Source of the DNA: Coturnix japonica
Lineage: Eukaryota > Chordata > Aves > Galliformes > Phasianidae
DNA length: 64,000 nt
NCBI RefSeq assembly: GCF_001577835.2
Contig: NC_029516.1
Location: 68,744,186 to 68,808,185, forward strand
Reading direction: 5' to 3'
The notes below the pieces were generated by a model, which searched no databases, was not told where the DNA came from, and saw nothing but the letters and a program-made list of their open reading frames with translations. Made by a program: the position numbers and the translations under genes. Each line of letters begins with the position of its first letter. Position 1 is the stretch's first letter. Positions 1 to 12,400 of the stretch are shown here, one piece after another.

Positions 1-1870
1 GACAGGTAACATCTCAAAGTGGGCTTTTTCCCACTCTGCCTAGAGAGTCATGCAATTGGAATGGATGATATGTTGACAAGAAACCTAGTTTATACTGTCC
101 TGACAGCCAGACCCAGTAACACCTGGAAGTGTATTCATATGTATCAGCTTTTGCTTGTTGATCTGCTTTTCCTTTCATATGCAGTTCACGTCTCAAAGTT
201 AAGTGGAGAGGAGAAGGGTGCCTTCAGGGTATGGCAGTTCCTGATGTTAACTCCTTGGACATAGGCAAAGCATTCTGATCTTTCCTTCATGTTTTTTAGT
301 GTTCCAATTAATGTAGGGAATAGAAAGATGAATTGGCATGCATTGGTCTGTCTTCTTTTGCAGAATGTGAAACAAAGATGAGGAGATTTTTGGTTGCAGC
401 CTCTCTAGTATCTCTGCTTGCAAACACGGACAGCCCCAGACATAGTAGGAAGTGCAGATTCTTAACAGGATCAGTTATGCAGGAAGTAAAACATAGGGCA
501 AGGAATGGAGGGATGGTGGCTTATGAAGACTTATAAGAAATGCAAGGCTGAAGAGGTCCGAGGAAGACCTACAAACTAGAACAGTCATATAAGTTTCTGC
601 TCAGAAATAGGACCAAATGGCTTGCAGAAAGCCTGCATAGGAGGATGAATTCAGTTACTCCTTAAGTTCACCTTTAAAGAGTTGAGTAGATGTGAAAAGT
701 ACTTGTAGTGAACTGGTTGGCTAGGCATTACAATTACCACATGTAAGCCATGTTTTAAAGGAAGAAATCCTAGGCTCAAAGGTTGGTCTGCTTTAGACTT
801 CTGGCTCCCCTTGCATTCGCCACACTATAGCATTAAGGATTATCTTTTGGTGGCTGAGGCTAACTACCATTACAAGCTGTCACGTTCCTTGGAAGTATGC
901 ATGAAAAATCTAGACTTCCCCATCACAAGAGAAAGAATTTTCCACCTGTGATATGTGATGCTGATTATATCACTTCCACCTGAAGTGAGTAAATGATCAC
1001 GGGCAAAACAAAACACAACTTGAAAAGATGCACTTTTCCTGTAGAGCCACTGAGTGTCACCATCACTCCATGGCTTTCCCTGCAATCATTAGCTTCTTTA
1101 ACAAAACTTCTTGGCTGAAAGATGCTGGAATATCGTAACTTACTGAGAAGCTTGGAGCTGGGAAAGGCTGTACCTAAAATGTGAGCAAGTGATGCTATTG
1201 ATGAGATGAATTCTGGATTACATTTAAACATAGTGTTAGAAAGATTTCCACAGAGCTTTATGCCAAGAACCTTCTCACATGTTAGCAGATTAGTTTAGCC
1301 CTCTTCTCATTTTCCATGTTTGTTCACCTTTGGTAAGTCGTCATATCATTTCCCTTCCTGTGATTATTAACCCAAACTATAGTCCTGCAAATCCTCAACT
1401 TCTCTTGTTCTGTCCCCAAACCCCTCTCCTCAATCAGTCCTGACGCCTCTTTATCGTTTCCCTTTGTCTGCATGGATTCCAGAATGTGTTCAGTGAATGT
1501 TGCAAATGGGACAAATAGCTCAGTCGTTCACTGAGGGTTGCAAGAGAAGTTTATTCACAGGGATTAAGTCGGCTGGGTTTCCAACCCCTTGTCTTTGTTC
1601 CTTTGATCACTCACAGACCTTAAAGAGAGAGAGAAAAGGAGGAGAGATTTTGGTTGGTAGCCTCAAGGCCCTCAGGGAATGAAGTAAGCAGTCTTTACGA
1701 CCGCAGTTTGCTACCCCCGACTGAAGAAGCACCTCCACATATGCAGCACCGGCTCTCATATACAGACTGCAGCTGCCGTCGCCAGGACAACAGAAAGCTG
1801 CGCTCGGCATCATGTGCCCGGAAACGCCTCGAGGGAGGAAGTGACGAGCACTTGGGCGCCCCGCAGACCA
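1..1870. other. Upstream DNA, no gene recognised
   Basis: Only short open frames occur here, none with flanking splice signals or a recognisable protein. No CR1 tail, LTR or RNA gene was seen. It is the 5' flank of PHC1. Confidence 0.5.
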
Positions 1871-1873
1871 ACA

Positions 1874-1933
1874 TTAGCAAAAAAAAAAAGAAAAAAAAAG
1901 AATAAAAAAAACCCCATACACAAAAAAAAATCC
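1874..1933. repeat. A-rich low-complexity tract
   Basis: Runs of A broken by single G, T or CCCC bases, lying directly before the PHC1 CpG island. The reverse strand reads as a T-rich tract. Confidence 0.8.
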
Positions 1934-2110
1934 AGGCGGGACCGGCGTGGTGGGAGCACTCGGAGCATCCCCCATCCCCGTGCTGCACTACCAACCCACC
2001 ACAGCCTCGCAGTGCGCCGAGGCTGCACGGCCGGCCGGACTGTGCAGCGGCTGCTGGAGCCGCCTCGAGGTACCGCCCCCGACCCGCCCTCCCTGAACAA
2101 CGGCACCAGT

Positions 2111-2150
2111 GCCCCGCCCCGCCCGGCCCGGCCCGGCCCGGCCCGGCCTG
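2111..2150. repeat. GCCCG-type tandem repeat
   Basis: About six imperfect tandem copies of a GCCCG/GCCCC pentamer inside the CpG island, followed by GGCGGC triplets. The G-rich complementary strand could form stacked G structures, which is inference. Confidence 0.8.
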
Positions 2151-2289
2151 CCCGCGCACGGGGGCGTGTCAGGCGGCGGCGGCTGCGGCGGCGGCGTGGG
2201 ACTTCGGTATCGTCGGGCCCTCAGGGGGTGTTGACGGGGCTACCGCCGGGCGGGGGGCGGCGCCGCTGCTGCGGGAGCGGCGGCTGCAG
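2150..2289 (+). other. PHC1: Probable PHC1 noncoding exon 1 (5' limit uncertain)
   Basis: The exon end is set by the donor at 2290 in the CpG island. The 5' limit is only a guess. Frames here do not read into a PHC1-like protein, and the real start codon lies in the next exon at 6479, so this is 5' UTR. Confidence 0.5.
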
Positions 2290-4309
2290 GTGAGGCTGGG
2301 CCCAGGCGGCCGCGGGTCGTTCCTCGGGGCTGGCGAGGGTGCGCCGCAAGTTGACAGCGCCCGCCGAGCGGCCATTGTCTGCACTACGCCGAGCAGCGGG
2401 AGCGGTACTTGGCAGCAAGTTGGTCTCGCAGCGGCGCTCCCGTCTGCCCGGCAGCTGCCGGCCTCGCCGGGCTTCGTGCCTCCTGCCTAGAAACGGGGTC
2501 GCGGTTTCACCTCATCCCCTGTCCTCCTCCGCCAGCATGGGTGCCCCCCATCCTTCCCTCCTTCTCTTTCCTTCCCTCTGTCCCTCCTTCCCTACCGGCG
2601 TGGCTGCGTTGTATTGTATCGGCGCGTTGCGGTGAGGTGTCTGCAGGCAGCGCACGGGAGCCAGCACACCCTCTGTTGGATGCAACTCGAACTCGCCGAA
2701 CTTCGCTCCCTGCGCTGCGAAGCCACGCGGGGGCTATGGCCGCGCTCTGCCCATCTCAGCCTTGGTGGGGATGGGGCCAGGCGCTCGTAGTGCTTCACTG
2801 TGGCACCGCTCTGCTGGAACAGCTGGAAACCAAGTTACTGGTCCATACGGTTTCCTCTCTCTGCCTGAATAGTTCATGGAACGTGCTGCAGGAAACGGTG
2901 GTAGCAGAGTGAGATGTTTTAGTAGTTCTGCCCATATCTCACGGGCAAATCCGCACAAATCTGGTTTGTGAACTGAATCTCCCAAGGATGAGGCTAGAAA
3001 AGGAATTACAAGGTTAGATGATACTCTGCAGGTAACAGCTGTGTGCCTGGATGGGGAAAGCATGTAAAATTTGTCTAAATCCTGTGTTGTGTTGAGTGGC
3101 TGGAGTAGATGCTCTCCATAATCTGCTGCTGCAGCACTTGAGAAGGACCAGGGGCCTGTAGACAGGCCACCTCTGTCTTGTGTGCTGTAACCAGCAGTGC
3201 AGGTTGGGCTCCATCATGTTTGCTTGACTTGTTCCATAAACTTGTTCTGTGTCTTTTTATCACCTTCCTCTGCTGTGTTGTCATCCTTGTCATGGTGTTA
3301 ATAGGTCTTTGTATTCTTTCTTTCTGCCTTTCAGGGTGCAGTTCCGTGCTAGGTGTGATATTTAGCTATCTAGCTGTTGTTTCAAGGTTAATTTCCAGTG
3401 AGGCCATGTTTTTACTGCCATTTATTGTTATTTTCTTTGGGATTTATCAGTTATGCTTGTATAATGGTTTGAATGACTGTTTGGAGTACCTGTCATTTAG
3501 TAATTTTTGGTAGATTATTAATCTCTTGGAGCAGATAGTTGAGTCATCTAATAGCTCAGTGATCACTAGACTGACATAAAGAGTGGCTGGAAGATGAGTG
3601 TGGAGAGGGGAGGGAGGGTAAAGTGTGGGCTATTCTGTGTGGAAACAGCATGTGTCTGGATTGCATTTACACTATCACAGCCTCCTTAGATGTACTTGCT
3701 TGCTGGAAGCAGAACTTACCTCTTTGCTTTTGTGTTTGGAAAGGGTTTTGTTGGCTAATCCTGTTTGTTACCTCTGTTCGGCAGAGGGAGAGCATGCTTG
3801 TCATGCACCCAAAGGCCTTTTTGCCTACAGAGAGATCAAATGTTTTTTGATGTCTCTCTTTCCAGAGGTACCAGTGTTTCAGGAGGATTCTCCTTCTGCC
3901 AGATCTTGATTATTCATAGATCTAGATCAGCGTGAATCTCAAAAAGATGTGAAATCTTACAAATGGATGATGCTGTGTATTAAGGAAACATAAGCTGATG
4001 GAATGGAGCACCAAGTTTGAAGCCAGGTTTCTCTTTCTAGTGCAGCTTCTTAGCTTCAGGTGCTACAGATAAGCTGAACCAACATCTTATTTAGTTACCT
4101 TCCCTTCCACACGATTGACAGCTGTAGGGTCACATCTGAGCTACTTCAGCTCATTGATCTCGCCAAAGCCTATGCTTAAAGTGTTTTTTCTTAGAGTTAA
4201 CGAGTTGTGTCAACTGAAAGGAAGATCTAGTGAGCATCAGAAGTGAAGGATATGCTGGGAGGAATATTGTGAGGGCAGATTGAGAGCGAGCAAGAACAGA
4301 GTCTCCTAT

Positions 4310-5061
4310 GGAGAATGACTTGGTGGTCCTGAGGGATGAAAGACATGAGCCAGAAGTGTGCTTGCAACCTGGAAGGTCAACTGTATCCTGGTGTACATTG
4401 AAAGAGGGTGGCCAGCAGGACATGGAAGGTGATTGTCTCAGTTTGCTCTGCCCATGTTAGGCCCCACCTGCAGTAATGCATCCAGGCCTTGGGCCTCCAG
4501 TGTGAGAAAAATGCAGAGCTGTTGGGTATGTCCAGAGGAGGGCCACAAAGTTGATACGCACCTCTCCTATGAAGAAAGACTTGAGGGAGTTGGACTTGTT
4601 CACCCAGGAGAAGAAAAAAGCTCTGAGATCTCATTGTGGCCTTCCATTACTTGAGGGAAGCTTATAAGCAGGAAGGGGAGCAACTTCTTGTACAGTCAGG
4701 TAGCGACAGGACAAGGGATAATAACTTTAAAGGAGGGGAGACTTTGATTTGATATTGGAAGATTTATTATTATTATTATTATTATTAGGATTGCTCAGGG
4801 AAGTTGTGGGTGCCCCATCTCTGAAGGTGTTCAAAGCCAGGTTGGAGGGGGCCCTGAGCAGCCTAATCTATCAGAATAACTTATGTTGGAGGGGTCTTCA
4901 AAGATCACCTAGTTCCGATGCTCCTGCTGTGGGCAGAGTTGCCAGCCACTCACAGACTGATCTAGTGGTTGGCAACCAAGGCCACAGCAGAAGGGAGTGG
5001 GGATTGGAACTAGATGATCAATAGGGTAAGGTCCCTTCCAAGCCAAGCCATTCTGTGATAC
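4310..5061 (+). mobile_element. CR1 LINE fragment, old, PHC1 intron 1
   Basis: It shows the CR1 ORF2 C-terminal landmarks in order: GACTTGGTGGTCCTG, GGCCCCACCTG, then GGAAGTTGTGGGTGCCCCATC. It ends with GTCCCTTCCAAGCC and ATTCTGTGATA, the CR1 3' tail. It is 5'-truncated, heavily diverged and interrupted by an ATT microsatellite. Confidence 0.85.
4762..4788. repeat. (ATT)n microsatellite
   Basis: About eight ATT units within the CR1 fragment of PHC1 intron 1. Confidence 0.9.
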
Positions 5062-6436
5062 TTTTTGCTGTGCTATTGTGTGTGCAGTTTCACTTTGATT
5101 GCCATATTTGTCCTATTCTGTGTGGTACTTCTTTGTCCCACAATCCTTTGAAAATGTCTCTATTTTCTCTCTTCTCAATTACTCTATTTTCAGTTGTCTC
5201 CTCCAGAGCTTTTACCTTCTAGGCAGGCTTATCGACCAACTATTTCTATCTGTTACAGAGCTGTGGATGAGGAGAGGATGGTTGAGTTGGTTGCCTGTGG
5301 TTGCCTGAAGCAGATAGAGGATGCTAGTATAGGATTAGCAGGGATACACCTAGGCAATCCTTGAGGGCAGAGGTGAAGATGCACAGAGAAGCCAGGATTG
5401 GAGCAATATCTACATGCTGGTCAATTAGAGAATTTTGCAGATTTCAAGGAGCTGATTTGGAGCAGCAGTTCCCCTGACTTTTGTCAACCAGTCTCAGTAC
5501 TGTCAGTGCTATTGTTTTGCTTTAAAGCTATCTGCTGCTCTGAATGTCATTCTGGAGTTTAAAAACTGATGGTGAATATTGTTTCACCTCCTTTTGTGCT
5601 GTGCTGGTCATACAGCTTATGTTTCTTGTTGCAAGAAAACCCCTCAATCATGTATTACTTTTCTGCTAAGCCCTTTCTTTTCAGTCTCACTTCTCTTGCT
5701 CTTGGTTGATGAATGCCATCTTCAGGCCTTTCTCAGTCCTGCAGGCTGCTGCAACTCATCTTTCTGCTGCTGGAAAATCTCTCTCTCTGCTTGACTCCTT
5801 CAGCAGCTTTTGTCTCATAAGCATGGCTAGTGATCCCTTCATCCACTCTGCTTGTAGCTCCATCCATACTTAAAGCAACTCACTACCCCAGATATCAGCT
5901 TCCGAACTAATATTTGAGTTGTGATTTGTCAGGAACAATGAGTAGCTGGAAATACCTGTGTTCAAAAAAGAAGGAAATAATTGAGGGAGCAGGTAGGATA
6001 ATTGTACCCCTTGTGGGACTAGAGGAAGTGGTGATAAGAAGTTGCAAAAGTGCAGTGGCAGACTAGAAGCGCTGCTGATTTTCCACAGCCTTGAGGTAGA
6101 AGTAATCAGCTCTGGAACCAAATCTGAATGAGATACAGCTGCTACTTCACTCTACTATCTGTTTAAGAATTCAGTTTGCTGCAGCTTCCAACTGCAGCAT
6201 GTCAATAAAAATATGAGAATGTGTGTGTTACGTTTCAGACTGGTTATGAAAGACTTAAACTGTGAGCATAATTTCTGGGTTATTTCAGCTTCTGGCATCC
6301 CTATACCTCTGTGATGCAGCAAAGCTGTAGGAGAAGCTTGGTACTTGGATATTCCAGTAAAAAGACTGCGTAACACAGTGCGATACAGTTTGGCTCTTTC
6401 TTTAACCTGACTTAGTTCCCAATTCTCTCAATTTAG

Positions 6437-9400
6437 AGCCTGAGTCAATCTCAGCCAAGATTTTTGGATTCTGTCACCATGGAGACTGAGAGTGAACAGA
6501 ACTCTGGCTCCGCCAGTGGGAGCTCCAGCTCTGGAGGAAGCACCCGTCCTCAGATATCACAGATGTCTCTGTATGAGCGGCAGGCTGTACAGGTGAGGTG
6601 CTACTACGTGCTAAGAATAAATGTGAAAGGGTGGTGAGCTCTTTTGTATGCATCTGAGTTATTGTGTCGGGGTGGGACCTTGAAGGGTGTCTTGTTTCTG
6701 GATTTAGGAATTTTTGTGCTAGGCCTGACTTTTACTTCATTTTTTTTTTCTAAGTTACCCCTCCAGCCTCTTAATTTACTGTGGTCCAATAGACTCATTT
6801 TAGCTCCATTATTCTAGAGCAAGTTGCTCAGTTTGTCACACCATTTCCTTTATATAGACCTTATCCCATAAGTGTCCAGGCTTTTGGCTTGACATGGACA
6901 CACTGAGTGAATAGGATTTGTCTTGGGCTGCATATGCATAAGTTGCTCCAAAAGTAATGCCTCCTATTATTCCCTTATTTTGCCCTTGCAAAATATAAAA
7001 TATCACTAAAATGTTTTGTTATTTCTCTGTTAATTTTTTCATATTTTTCTTAAAACATAAAGAGATGAATAAATTCATAAAACTGATGGTATGTTTGACT
7101 TTTTTTGCCTATGAAACTAATGCATCAATGGCAGTGGCTGCCATTCTTAGTGAGATCCTAAGGCATTCATCAGAGATTTTTTTAATGAAATTTGACTCTA
7201 CTTGTACTTCACCCTTGACAATAACGGTTCAAAATATGTGCACTGCCAAAAAGTGATGATGTGAATAAGGTGTGATTGTGAAGTGAAGGATATTTTTCTC
7301 TGGTAAGAGAGGGATTATGAAAGTCTGGTGAAGAGACACGATCAGTTGAATATCTGATTGCAGCTCTATACATTCCATTTGAAAATCTGCAGGTAATGTA
7401 TTTATATTAACTGAAAATGGTCTTGCAAGTGTAAATTGATGTTTTTTTTTTTTTTTACTTTGCAGTCTTGAAACCTATTTTCAAATTCATTTATCAAAAG
7501 GGAAAGCATGACTACATATTCTTAGCTGTTTACAGGAGTGTGTTTAGCCAATGTATCAAAATACATACAATTATTTGCCATCACTTGAGTCAGCACTGCA
7601 CAGTACTGCCCTCTCTGTGTCCCCACTTCAGTTGATGCAATGTTAATAGTCTTTAGCTGTTGCTGAGTGATGAGTGCATGCCTGGGACCACTCTGCCAGG
7701 CCACTGCTTTTGTAGCGCAGGGCAGGCTGCATACAGCCTGTGGGTTGGACATGCATGCTTTATCCTATATATTCATGCTGTACTGGAATACTTGTCTGCC
7801 TACTGAACTGTGAACACTGCCAGAACTGTTAAAGTTCTGCAGGTGTGCTTTTTGCTGTCTTGGAATATACCTGTGATTGAGTCTTTATCCATTTTGTAGC
7901 TTTAATACCTATTTTGATGTTCTAATGTGGCGGCCTTGCTTTATTCTTGGGGACTAGAGATTGTCTCAAGGCTGTTACTTATTTCTTCGTTTTATCTCTC
8001 TAATCATGTTTCAAGGGCACACTATTTTTCACAATTGGGTTTTCCTCTTTGTTTAGGCCCTTCAGGCACTCCAGAGACAGCCCAATGCAGCCCAATACTT
8101 TCATCAATTTATGCTCCAGCAGCAGCTTAACAGTGCCCAGCTGCACAGCTTGGCTGCTGTCCAGCAGGTGAGTTGTACTGGATCATTCTCTGAGGAAGAT
8201 GTGGAAATGCTCTACTTGTACACTGAGGTCCTTCTCTGCGTTTCCCTGAACACGTTGTTTGGGGTTAATACAAACAACTAGTAAACCGGGAGGCTCGATG
8301 AAAAGATTTGTTTGCTTTTCAGGTACAAAGCAGGGGAAGATAAAATTGCCATATGGGAACTTGTACTACGAAAGCATGTGACTTGCCATTCTACCTCCTT
8401 AAGATAAAAGACAGGTGGTTAAATCACCAGGGGATGTTTTAAAACAATCTTAAAGTGAACCATGGATTATTTATCTAAGAATAACTGGTTTAATGTATAT
8501 GAAACTCTTGCAAGTATTATATTAAACCTTTTTAAGTACTTAAATCTGAATTTTGATACTTGCAGTGGTATCCTTGTAGTGTTAATAACTTGCATGACTT
8601 GCCCAGCAAATTGCTATTATTGGCAGGGACTATTTGGGTGTTAACAGAGTGGACTGGGGCATCATCAGAGTTGCAGCACGTAGTATGACAAACTGAGGCA
8701 ACCATAGGATATGTACTTAATGGTGGATGAATGCAGGTTGTGCGCTTTCAGTGTTTATTTCCACTGCCTGTATTGCACAGAACTAAACTGGTTTGGTGAA
8801 AAGGAGGTGCAATGCTGAGTTGTTACACCTGATTTGTAGGGCATGGCAGGGATTTGTAGTAGTTAGACTGTACACTAGTTCTTGAAAATGGGAGAAGATG
8901 CTGATGATGAGACTCAGTGTTCATACAAAACTAAATGGACTGAATGAAAATGTTTCTTTTAAGTACTCTTTTCTCTGTCAATCTTTCTTATAGGCTACAA
9001 TTGCAGCTAGTAGACAGGCCAGCTCACCAAACACCAGCACCCCACAGCAGACTACTACCACACAGGCCTCTGTAAGTAATTGTATATCAAAGCCTTTCTC
9101 TGCCCCCTACTCTCCTCTGCCCTTGTTCTTTCTCCTCTTTGTCTTTTAGGAAGGCAGTCAGCCAGGGAAACACAGCTTCTAAGAATGCTGGGAGTCCACA
9201 AGATACAGACAACTTTGAGGACTTGGGGTGCTGTCATAATTGGTGGGGGTTGAGGAGCCCAGAGAAGGTTTCTGAGTGGGAGAGGCCTCTTAGCTGGAAA
9301 GGTAGTCACTGATCTCTTTTTCCTGAGGCTTTGGGGATATGTTGTCATGGTTTAGAAGAGTATCAGGACTTCCTAGAAGGAAGAGTTTTGAGCAGCTTGG

Positions 9401-12400
9401 AAGGGAATATTCTTTTCCTTGGCAGAGCTCATTGAATGAGTGGAAGTATGATTTTGTAGTGCATATTGGGAAGCTGTGATTTGTTCAGGGAGTAGGTGAG
9501 TTGGTAAGGTAGATTACTTTGTTTTTTCTGGTTTGATTTTTATTTTTCCTTTACAAACTATCAGAGATACTCGGGCTTAGCTTACAAATGAGCTTAGCAT
9601 CCAGGGCTTTGGCTAATTTAGATTGCATAACCCTTTAAGGCAAGAATTTCTTTCTTCTTGGTTCCCTGCATGATACAGGGAGAATCTGTGAAATATTTCT
9701 TCTGCACCCCAGCAAGAGGATTTGTTCTTATTTCTTTTGCCCCCATCACTTCCTATATGATTTGGGACTTTTCTCTGTTTTAAGATCAATCTCGCCACCA
9801 CATCAGCTGCTCAGCTGATCAGTCGTTCACAGAGTGTGAGTTCTCCCACTGCTACAACTCTGACGCAGTCTGTGCTCCTCGGGAATACCACTTCACCACC
9901 TCTCAACCAGTCACAGGCCCAGATGTATCTCCGGGTAAGAGATATGTACACACAACTTGTCCTGACTATAAACTACCCTTCCTGGACACTCTGGTGTTTT
10001 GCTCTTTGGAGCTAACAACACTTCTGGACTAACTCAAAATTTAGGGGTGTTGCATTCTGAATTCAGATGGGTAAGGTCTTGTCCATGAAACTGTTTGACT
10101 CTGAGCTCAGCTTTAGATGAATTTTGTATTGTGTATTAAGAACCATATTTGTCTCTGCTCTGCATAGATGTTAAAGATTCCATGGCACTTCTCACTAGAG
10201 TACAAGTATGAAATATGTTTTCTAGACTTGAATACAGCTCACAAAAATAAAACTACTTTTCATTTTCAATGGAACAGATATATGCTAAATTACTCCCTTC
10301 AGCCACTCCACGCAGAGACACAAGTCAGGATTCAAGCACATCTAGGAACATAAATCAATTTGAGCAAATGTCTCATCCTTTTGATCGGTTTGAAGTGCTG
10401 CTATATAAAATACATTAGACTTCACTATTATCAATCTCAGGTTTGATTACCTACTAGAAAAATATGTTCTTTGTTTTTGTTGGCATTAGATAAAGATTGT
10501 AATCTCCTTTTCAAGTAACCCTAGTCTTGGACGTCTTTTATCTCTGATGCTCAACCAGTCCCAGATATACGTCTCAGAATTAAATTACACTCAAGTCTTT
10601 TAGTTAGTCCTGGACAGTCTGTGGGAGTTGACCCAGGCCCATGTTTAATAGCAGAGTATTTGTTTCCATAAGGAAACTACCAGTTTCCTACTCTTGAGGG
10701 TTATGTTTACTGTTGCATTACAGGGAGTGCTGGGATTTTTTTTCAAGTGCAACATTACAGCCCTGTGTTGCTCTCTAATCTGCTTGTGGTTCACTGTCTT
10801 TCTTTCTCTATTCTCCTTCGTTCCTTTCATTTCACATCACCTGACCCTTCCCCCAACAGCCGCAGCTGGGAAACCTGTTGCAGGTAAACCGGACCTTGGG
10901 GCGCAATGTCCCTCTTGCCTCCCAACTCATCCTGATGCCTAATGGGGCCGTGGCTGCTGTCCAGCAGGATGTACCACCCACCCAGTCTCCTGGGGTCCAT
11001 GCAGACGCAGATCAGGTCAGTGACATCTCCTTCCTAGAGTCCTTCCCTTCCCCTGCACTCTGCCACCTGCTCTCTGGTCTTTTGCTCCAGTCACCAGTGC
11101 CTTCAAAGATGGTTGGCTCAGTTTTATCGCCATTCTGTGTCCCTGTAACTAGTGCAGGCAAGATGTGTTCTCTTGCCATCATTTCTCAGTGTTTGCTTTT
11201 TGCCTTCAGAAAAAGGATTCATTCCAGCTTAAAATTTCTGAGATGAGACATAACCTGACTCACATCCTCACCGTTGCTTGATTATCCTTGCGTGAAAAGA
11301 ATTGCTGAGATCTATGTCCATTTTTTTTATTTTTAGTTGGACATTCACTCTGCAAGGAAGAGTCTTTGCCAGTGGTAGTATTCCTTTGTCCAGTTGGTTT
11401 GTTGTAAAAATGCTTAAGACTGAACAGGCCACACAACATCTTAGCTCCTGCATTCATCTGCAAATGGAGGTTGCTGTGGTTTCCCATTTTCTTGGTCCTA
11501 TCCCAATCGTGCTTGGGATTTTCAGTAACTTCATATTTGTCTTATCTGAGGCACTTTTTATGACCAAGTTAACCCCGATCAGACTTGAAAATAACACTGC
11601 GTGTGGTAGGGGAGTAAATACAGAACATGGCCATGCCAAAGTACAGAGGAAATAGTGAAAGGCTGCAGAATAGCTGCAGGCATCATAAGTGGAAAGCCCT
11701 GCACAGGATAAGAGGCAAGCGGCACAAAAACTGAGAAGGAATTACTGTTTTTTAAAGGGGTAATCTCAGCATGTTTAACAGCCATGCAAATGTGAATCCT
11801 AGCAATGCAAGGGCAAGACAGGTCTGAAGGCTATTGCATGCCTCAGACAGAATGGTGGTGTTCTCAAGTGGTGTTCAGAAAGTGCCACGAGATCTTTAAC
11901 TTCCATCAGAGATGGAGAAAAACGGAGTTCAGGTTTGTATGTTTCCTGGGAATGGTTGCAGCTGAGCTTTATCCTGCAGTGTTAGCCAGCTCCACATGTG
12001 AGATTTAAAGCATTGACTCAGCCTGCATCCCAGTAGAGTTGCTTATGCATTCTCTTGTTCTCTACTGTTCTTAGACTTTTAGGAAGTAATGTGCATAAAA
12101 CAAACAGACTGTATTTTGTATGTGTGTTTCTAGGTTCAGAACTTGGCTGTGAGGAGCCAGCAGACCTCAGCCACTAATGCCCAGCTCCAAGGCTCTGCTC
12201 AGAAGGTGGCTCTACCAGGAAACTCCCAGGCTTCAGGCCTACCACAGGCCACAAGTACAGGCCAGACTGTGGCAGTGGCTCCAGCCTCTTCTGGCAGCAC
12301 GGGCCAGTCTCTCAACTTGAGCCAAGGGGCAGCAGGCAGTAATGGTGTCTCTGGGGGTGTGGTTGCAAGTAGTGGGAGCCAGAATTCTGCAGCATTGAGC

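Larger units (their letters stand above)
1930..2650 (+). promoter_or_regulatory. PHC1: CpG island and PHC1 promoter/first exon region
   Basis: The stretch is dense in CpG and GC compared with the AT-rich flanks. It holds GC-box-like CCGCCC motifs and GCGGCGGC runs. A consensus donor (CTGCAG followed by GTGAGG) at 2289/2290 is the best end for a noncoding first exon that splices to the coding exon beginning at 6437. No TATA box was seen, as is usual for a CpG-island promoter. The exact start of transcription cannot be fixed from sequence alone. Confidence 0.75.

Noticed and set aside
1695-2293. Open frames of 98-159 codons on both strands over the CpG island
   Set aside because: They arise from GC-rich, stop-poor DNA and A/T runs; compositions are low-complexity and no splice or family evidence supports them.
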